Assembly (NCBI GenBank): GCA_035627835.1
Contig: DASPKX010000156.1
Span: forward strand, 1-32,544
Direction: 5' to 3'
Origin: DASPKX01 sp035627835
Lineage (GTDB): Bacteria; Verrucomicrobiota; Verrucomicrobiia; Limisphaerales; SXQI01
Length of the DNA: 32,544 nt
The position numbers and the translations under genes are program-made. A model generated the notes under the pieces. The model searched no databases and had not been told where the DNA came from. It saw only the letters and a list, made by a program, of their open reading frames with translations. The stretch's first letter is position 1. Every line of letters starts with the position of its first letter. This document shows positions 30,401 to 32,544 of the stretch, one piece after another.

Positions 30401-31673
30401 ACCCGAGACTGCGGTCGTTGTTGAAAACCTCCACAGTGCGGACATCCGAGTCCGCATCCGGAACCTGGATCATCATCTCGAGGTTTGAGCCAGCCTGCAG
30501 GGTGAAGCCGTTAGTAGGGTGCGTGATGCGCGGCTGGGGAGCGCTGCGGAAAGTCACTGGAGGCCAATTGATCCAGGCTTTTGAGTAAGTGAGGCTGGCG
30601 CTCGGAATTGCAGGATCAATGGCGTAAATGCGCGACTCCGCCCTGTCGAGATGAACATGGGGCTTGGGTTCAACAATCATCGCCAGTCCATCGCCGACTG
30701 CAGCCAGTTCGGTGCGGTACTGCGAATACTCAATATGCTGGGGCAAGGGCGGCAATTGGTAGGTCTGAACGAAGTCGCCATTGGGGGTAAGTTTTGTCAG
30801 ACGGAGGTTGGAGCCTGTGCCGAAGACCTCGATGCCGTAAAAGGCATCGTGCGTCGGATGATAAACAAACGATTCAAAGTCACGCCCACCGAGGTTCTTG
30901 AGCACGGTCCAGTTTGTCCGGCCATCTTGAAGGGCATAGAGATGGCCATCGCCACCTAAAGTTACAATGACCAGACGACCGCGTTTAGAATCGTAAGCGG
31001 CGCCCATTGGCCAGCTCAACTCTTCCAAGATCTCAACAGCGTTGCCAGTGGCCGCATCAATCTTGAGGACTTGAGGCCACTCAGCGGCGTAGAAGAATCG
31101 CGCTGAAGGATCCGCCACGACACGCGTGCCCGGCATGAGGGCGCCGTCAGTAGCGGGTCCGGCGAAACTGAAATCCCTGGTTACGACATTCCCAACCTTG
31201 CCGGCCCACGGAGCCACATAAAAACTCATGCTGAAATGCCCTGGGGGAGGAGGGGTGACAGGTTGGCCGACGATCACTGACACCGGGCTGGAAGTCGCGG
31301 TCACGTTGAAGCGATTGGTGACCTTCGCCGAGAGGGTGTAGTTCCCGGGCACGTTAGTTCGCCACACGTGCATAAACTCCAAGGCGCCATCCACCGTGCG
31401 GAGCGGGTTGCGAGCAACTGCAAAGTAGGTTCCGTTCACCGCGAAGTGAACCTCCGCGACGTTCTCACCGGGGCGCACCTGAGCGCGAAGGGCAACGGAG
31501 GTGTTTGTTTGGAACCAGGAGCCGTTCGTGGGCTGAACGAGCTGGATGGTTAAGCCGGGAGGGGGCGAAACGGGGCCTTGGGCAGAGAGGCCGAGGCAAG
31601 CCGCTAGAGTGAGAATCACGCCAAGGAGGCGGGGAAAAGACACGCTGGCAAAAGTTTTCAACGCGAGGCTCAT
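27498..31673 (-). CDS. Giant secreted protein: repeated propeller and Ig-like modules
   Basis: The protein has 1391 residues from the ATG at 31673; a longer frame to 31751 overlaps the icd terminator and would spoil the signal peptide, which ends near 'LGLSAQG'. Order: Ig-like domain 1; propeller module A (about 145-375); Ig-like domain 2; propeller module B (about 480-690), a clear paralogue of A ('ELSWPMGAAYDSKRGRLVIVTLGGDGHLY' versus 'ELSWPMGAAYDTLRNRIIVASLGGGGYLY'); three Ig-like domains ('VEFYSNGSKLGLGHEPP', 'VEFFDDGRSIGFGVP', 'VELFSNGLWLGDAHPSP'); two 'AVEDAPPGGW/AVEEQLPVGW' domains flanking a dockerin-like 'DYRITLNELTAYAGNW'; and the tail 'RFYRLRAE'. It is probably extracellular or surface-bound, with a carbohydrate or adhesion role as the likeliest guess. 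Confidence 0.85.
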   Translation of the reverse strand: MSLALKTFASVSFPRLLGVILTLAACLGLSAQGPVSPPPGLTIQLVQPTNGSWFQTNTSVALRAQVRPGENVAEVHFAVNGTYFAVARNPLRTVDGALEFMHVWRTNVPGNYTLSAKVTNRFNVTATSSPVSVIVGQPVTPPPPGHFSMSFYVAPWAGKVGNVVTRDFSFAGPATDGALMPGTRVVADPSARFFYAAEWPQVLKIDAATGNAVEILEELSWPMGAAYDSKRGRLVIVTLGGDGHLYALQDGRTNWTVLKNLGGRDFESFVYHPTHDAFYGIEVFGTGSNLRLTKLTPNGDFVQTYQLPPLPQHIEYSQYRTELAAVGDGLAMIVEPKPHVHLDRAESRIYAIDPAIPSASLTYSKAWINWPPVTFRSAPQPRITHPTNGFTLQAGSNLEMMIQVPDADSDVRTVEVFNNDRSLGFAHRLLTILPTNGDVFGLVLSNLTAGSYSLKAKATDSMNLVGWSPSIGIQVLGPTNHVRFNVDTRFLVGGRIVEKTYTENGPADGGPLIPGLRMVGGNQRYLFGAEPHSITRYDSQTQQVQEITALPAGLPELSWPMGAAYDTLRNRIIVASLGGGGYLYQYYYASNTWTVLRSLDGRDLESIVYHRQTDAFYAAETSYLGGSATTHVDITRFNQIGEVVGTITLTNLPYSLWGADRSELLALDDKLLLFLEGDPGHSPLSSMTAYRESRIYLIDPRAETYELVWQKRWDQSSSIRITAPASGARFTNQHVINLFANVEAPFTNPDRVEFYSNGSKLGLGHEPPTIDPISGRIFRLSWTNAPSGSHRIVARVFQGNLVAESAPVEITVIRNPLNQPPLVHIEYPVPGQLVTNQVALIARAFDPDGTIASVEFFDDGRSIGFGVPDSLLALSQPAGHAYRLLWTNPPAGSRTVSARATDNRSATAWSGTVNFIVVRPPTNVTVRITSPQQGARFTNNQPITIRVLTRGAVERVELFSNGLWLGDAHPSPLAAIDTPWEFIWTRPMNGTNIIQASARYDGFRTNVSAPVTFYVVPPQPLIVATRLLPDSYRPGAPIPVQIRVQPSAAVTAYAVEDAPPGGWRVINASPDGLYDPANGKVKFGPYRDRQIRTLTYTVIAPTNAINSFTFEGRASANGQDVAIIGDQTIAPVEIRHPADSNPADYRITLNELTAYAGNWTQGTNSPLSYVTRAGLLWKGGEAYRFDPNIPSAPMWWVPIQTNPPFRAFSLSASAASRSLPTSAAAGSSLPVRLTVEPAPGTTVHAVEEQLPVGWTAASITHGGEYSAERNVIRWGPFYDSSPRELSYIANPTESAEAAVFIGKASFDGLTSLIAGQAQLDPFALRFSQGGDGVLTLSFDPPAGVSVTLESATSPTADDWQPIATSVDPVTGSSIGQVPASGSQRFYRLRAE

Positions 31674-31742
31674 AAAGACAATAGTATCATGAGGGTCAAT
31701 CGTGGCTACTGCGCGACTTTTAGCACAGTCCGTGCCGACAAA

Positions 31743-31771
31743 AAAGCGCATCGGGGAGTCCGATGCGCTTT
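31743..31771 (-). terminator. Rho-independent terminator of icd
   Basis: AAAGCGCATCGG (31743-31754) pairs perfectly with CCGATGCGCTTT (31760-31771) around a 5-base loop. On the minus strand it is followed by TTT and lies 28 bases after the icd stop codon. Confidence 0.9.
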
Positions 31772-31798
31772 GACGATATAGTTAGTTCTAAGCAGGGA

Positions 31799-32544
31799 TT
31801 ACATGTGGCTGATGATGTTATCACCGAACTCAGAACATTTAATTTCGGTTCCGCCTTCCATCAGGCGAGCGAAATCGTAAGTCACGCGCTTGGAGCCAAT
31901 TGCGCCATTTAAGCCCTTGAGGATCAAGTCGGCTGCTTCCACCCAACCCATATAGCGGAGCATCATTTCGCCGCTCAGCACCACGCTGCCGGGATTCACT
32001 TTGTCCTGGTTGGCGTATTTAGGGGCAGTGCCGTGGGTTGCTTCGAAGATGGCGTGACCCGTGACGTAATTGATGTTGCCACCAGGGGCGATGCCGATGC
32101 CGCCCACCTGAGCTGCGAGAGCATCGGAAAGATAGTCGCCGTTTAGGTTAAGCGTGGCGATGACATCGAAATCTTCAGGCCGAGTGAGAACCTGTTGCAA
32201 GGTGATGTCTGCAATAGCGTCCTTGATGAGAACAGCGCCACCCTTTAGAGCAGCTTTCTGCTCGTCGTTGGCAGCAGCTTCGCCCTTCTCCTTTTTAGTG
32301 CGCTCCCACTTTGCCCATGTGTACACCTTGTCCCCGAAGATGCGTTCCGCCGCGGCATATCCCCAGTCACGGAAAGCGCCTTCGGTGAACTTCATGATGT
32401 TCCCCTTGTGCACCAGGGTCACCGAGCCGCGGCCGTTGGCGAGCGCATAGCGGATCGCGGCGCGGACCAGCCGCTCCGTCCCCTCGCGGGAGACCGGCTT
32501 GACGCCGTACCCGGAGCTCTCGGGGAAGCGCACCTTGCCGAAGC
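31799..32544 (-). CDS. icd: Isocitrate dehydrogenase (NADP+), C-terminal part, cut by window edge
   Basis: About 248 residues are visible; the frame is open at the right edge (FGKVRFPESSGYGVKPVSREGT...). The sequence closely follows E. coli-type Icd: 'VTLVHKGNIMKFTEGAFRDWGY', 'DVIATLNLNGDYLSDALAAQVGGIGIAPG', 'FEATHGTAPKYANQDKVNPGSVVLSGEMMLRYMGW', 'VTYDFARLM' and 'CSEFGDNI'. The enzyme oxidatively decarboxylates isocitrate to 2-oxoglutarate in the TCA cycle. The TAPKYANQDKVNPG region carries the cofactor-selecting residues of the NADP type. The stop is followed by a strong terminator. Confidence 0.95.
   Translation of the reverse strand, partial: FGKVRFPESSGYGVKPVSREGTERLVRAAIRYALANGRGSVTLVHKGNIMKFTEGAFRDWGYAAAERIFGDKVYTWAKWERTKKEKGEAAANDEQKAALKGGAVLIKDAIADITLQQVLTRPEDFDVIATLNLNGDYLSDALAAQVGGIGIAPGGNINYVTGHAIFEATHGTAPKYANQDKVNPGSVVLSGEMMLRYMGWVEAADLILKGLNGAIGSKRVTYDFARLMEGGTEIKCSEFGDNIISHM

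Overview
The window looks like chromosome of a Verrucomicrobiota member, probably from the Pedosphaera/Limisphaerales side of the phylum. This is inferred from three things: orphan pseudopilin-like proteins with an A|F or G|F prepilin site, long secreted proteins made of Ig-like and propeller modules that end in an 'FYRLRAE/FFRVRALE' tail, and WD40-like sensor proteins. No 16S gene or other decisive marker is present. Most of the window is GC-rich; roughly 10.0-13.7 kb is visibly more AT-rich.

1-1736 holds the tail of an ECF-type sigma factor, a membrane protein that is anti-sigma-like at the front and pseudopilin-like at the back, and a second membrane-anchored coiled-coil protein. 1773-5424 is an ArsR-family regulator followed by a tight pstS-pstC-pstA-pstB phosphate uptake operon, with a perfect-armed inverted repeat at the pstS start. 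This operon converges on 5421-9633, the translation cluster rpmI-rplT-pheS-pheT (minus strand), which lacks infC and has a readable promoter and a hairpin plus T-tract just before pheS.

9.7-14.3 kb is an accessory islet. It contains helically phased CGTGTT repeats, a two-gene cassette (HEPN-like protein plus an ORC/STAND-like ATPase with a C-terminal helix-hairpin-helix resembling the RNA polymerase alpha-CTD), an opposite-strand membrane protein of unknown function, and a truncated copy of an aminotransferase tail. The cassette is the best candidate for an undescribed system; a defence-like role is inference. 14.4-17.5 kb holds two copies of a hairpin-rich repeat of about 100 bp, a pseudopilin-like protein, the intact class V aminotransferase and a glyoxalase I.

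17.7-21.1 kb holds a DUF3299 lipoprotein, a DUF892 ferritin-like protein with a clear terminator, and a small regulon: a membrane protein overlapping a winged-helix regulator, followed by ispH. The same 17-bp palindrome lies directly before the membrane protein and before ispH. 21.3-25.2 kb is a two-component system whose kinase carries a large WD40-like sensor. 25.2-31.7 kb holds two secreted Ig/propeller proteins and a pseudopilin. The right edge is the C-terminal part of NADP isocitrate dehydrogenase.
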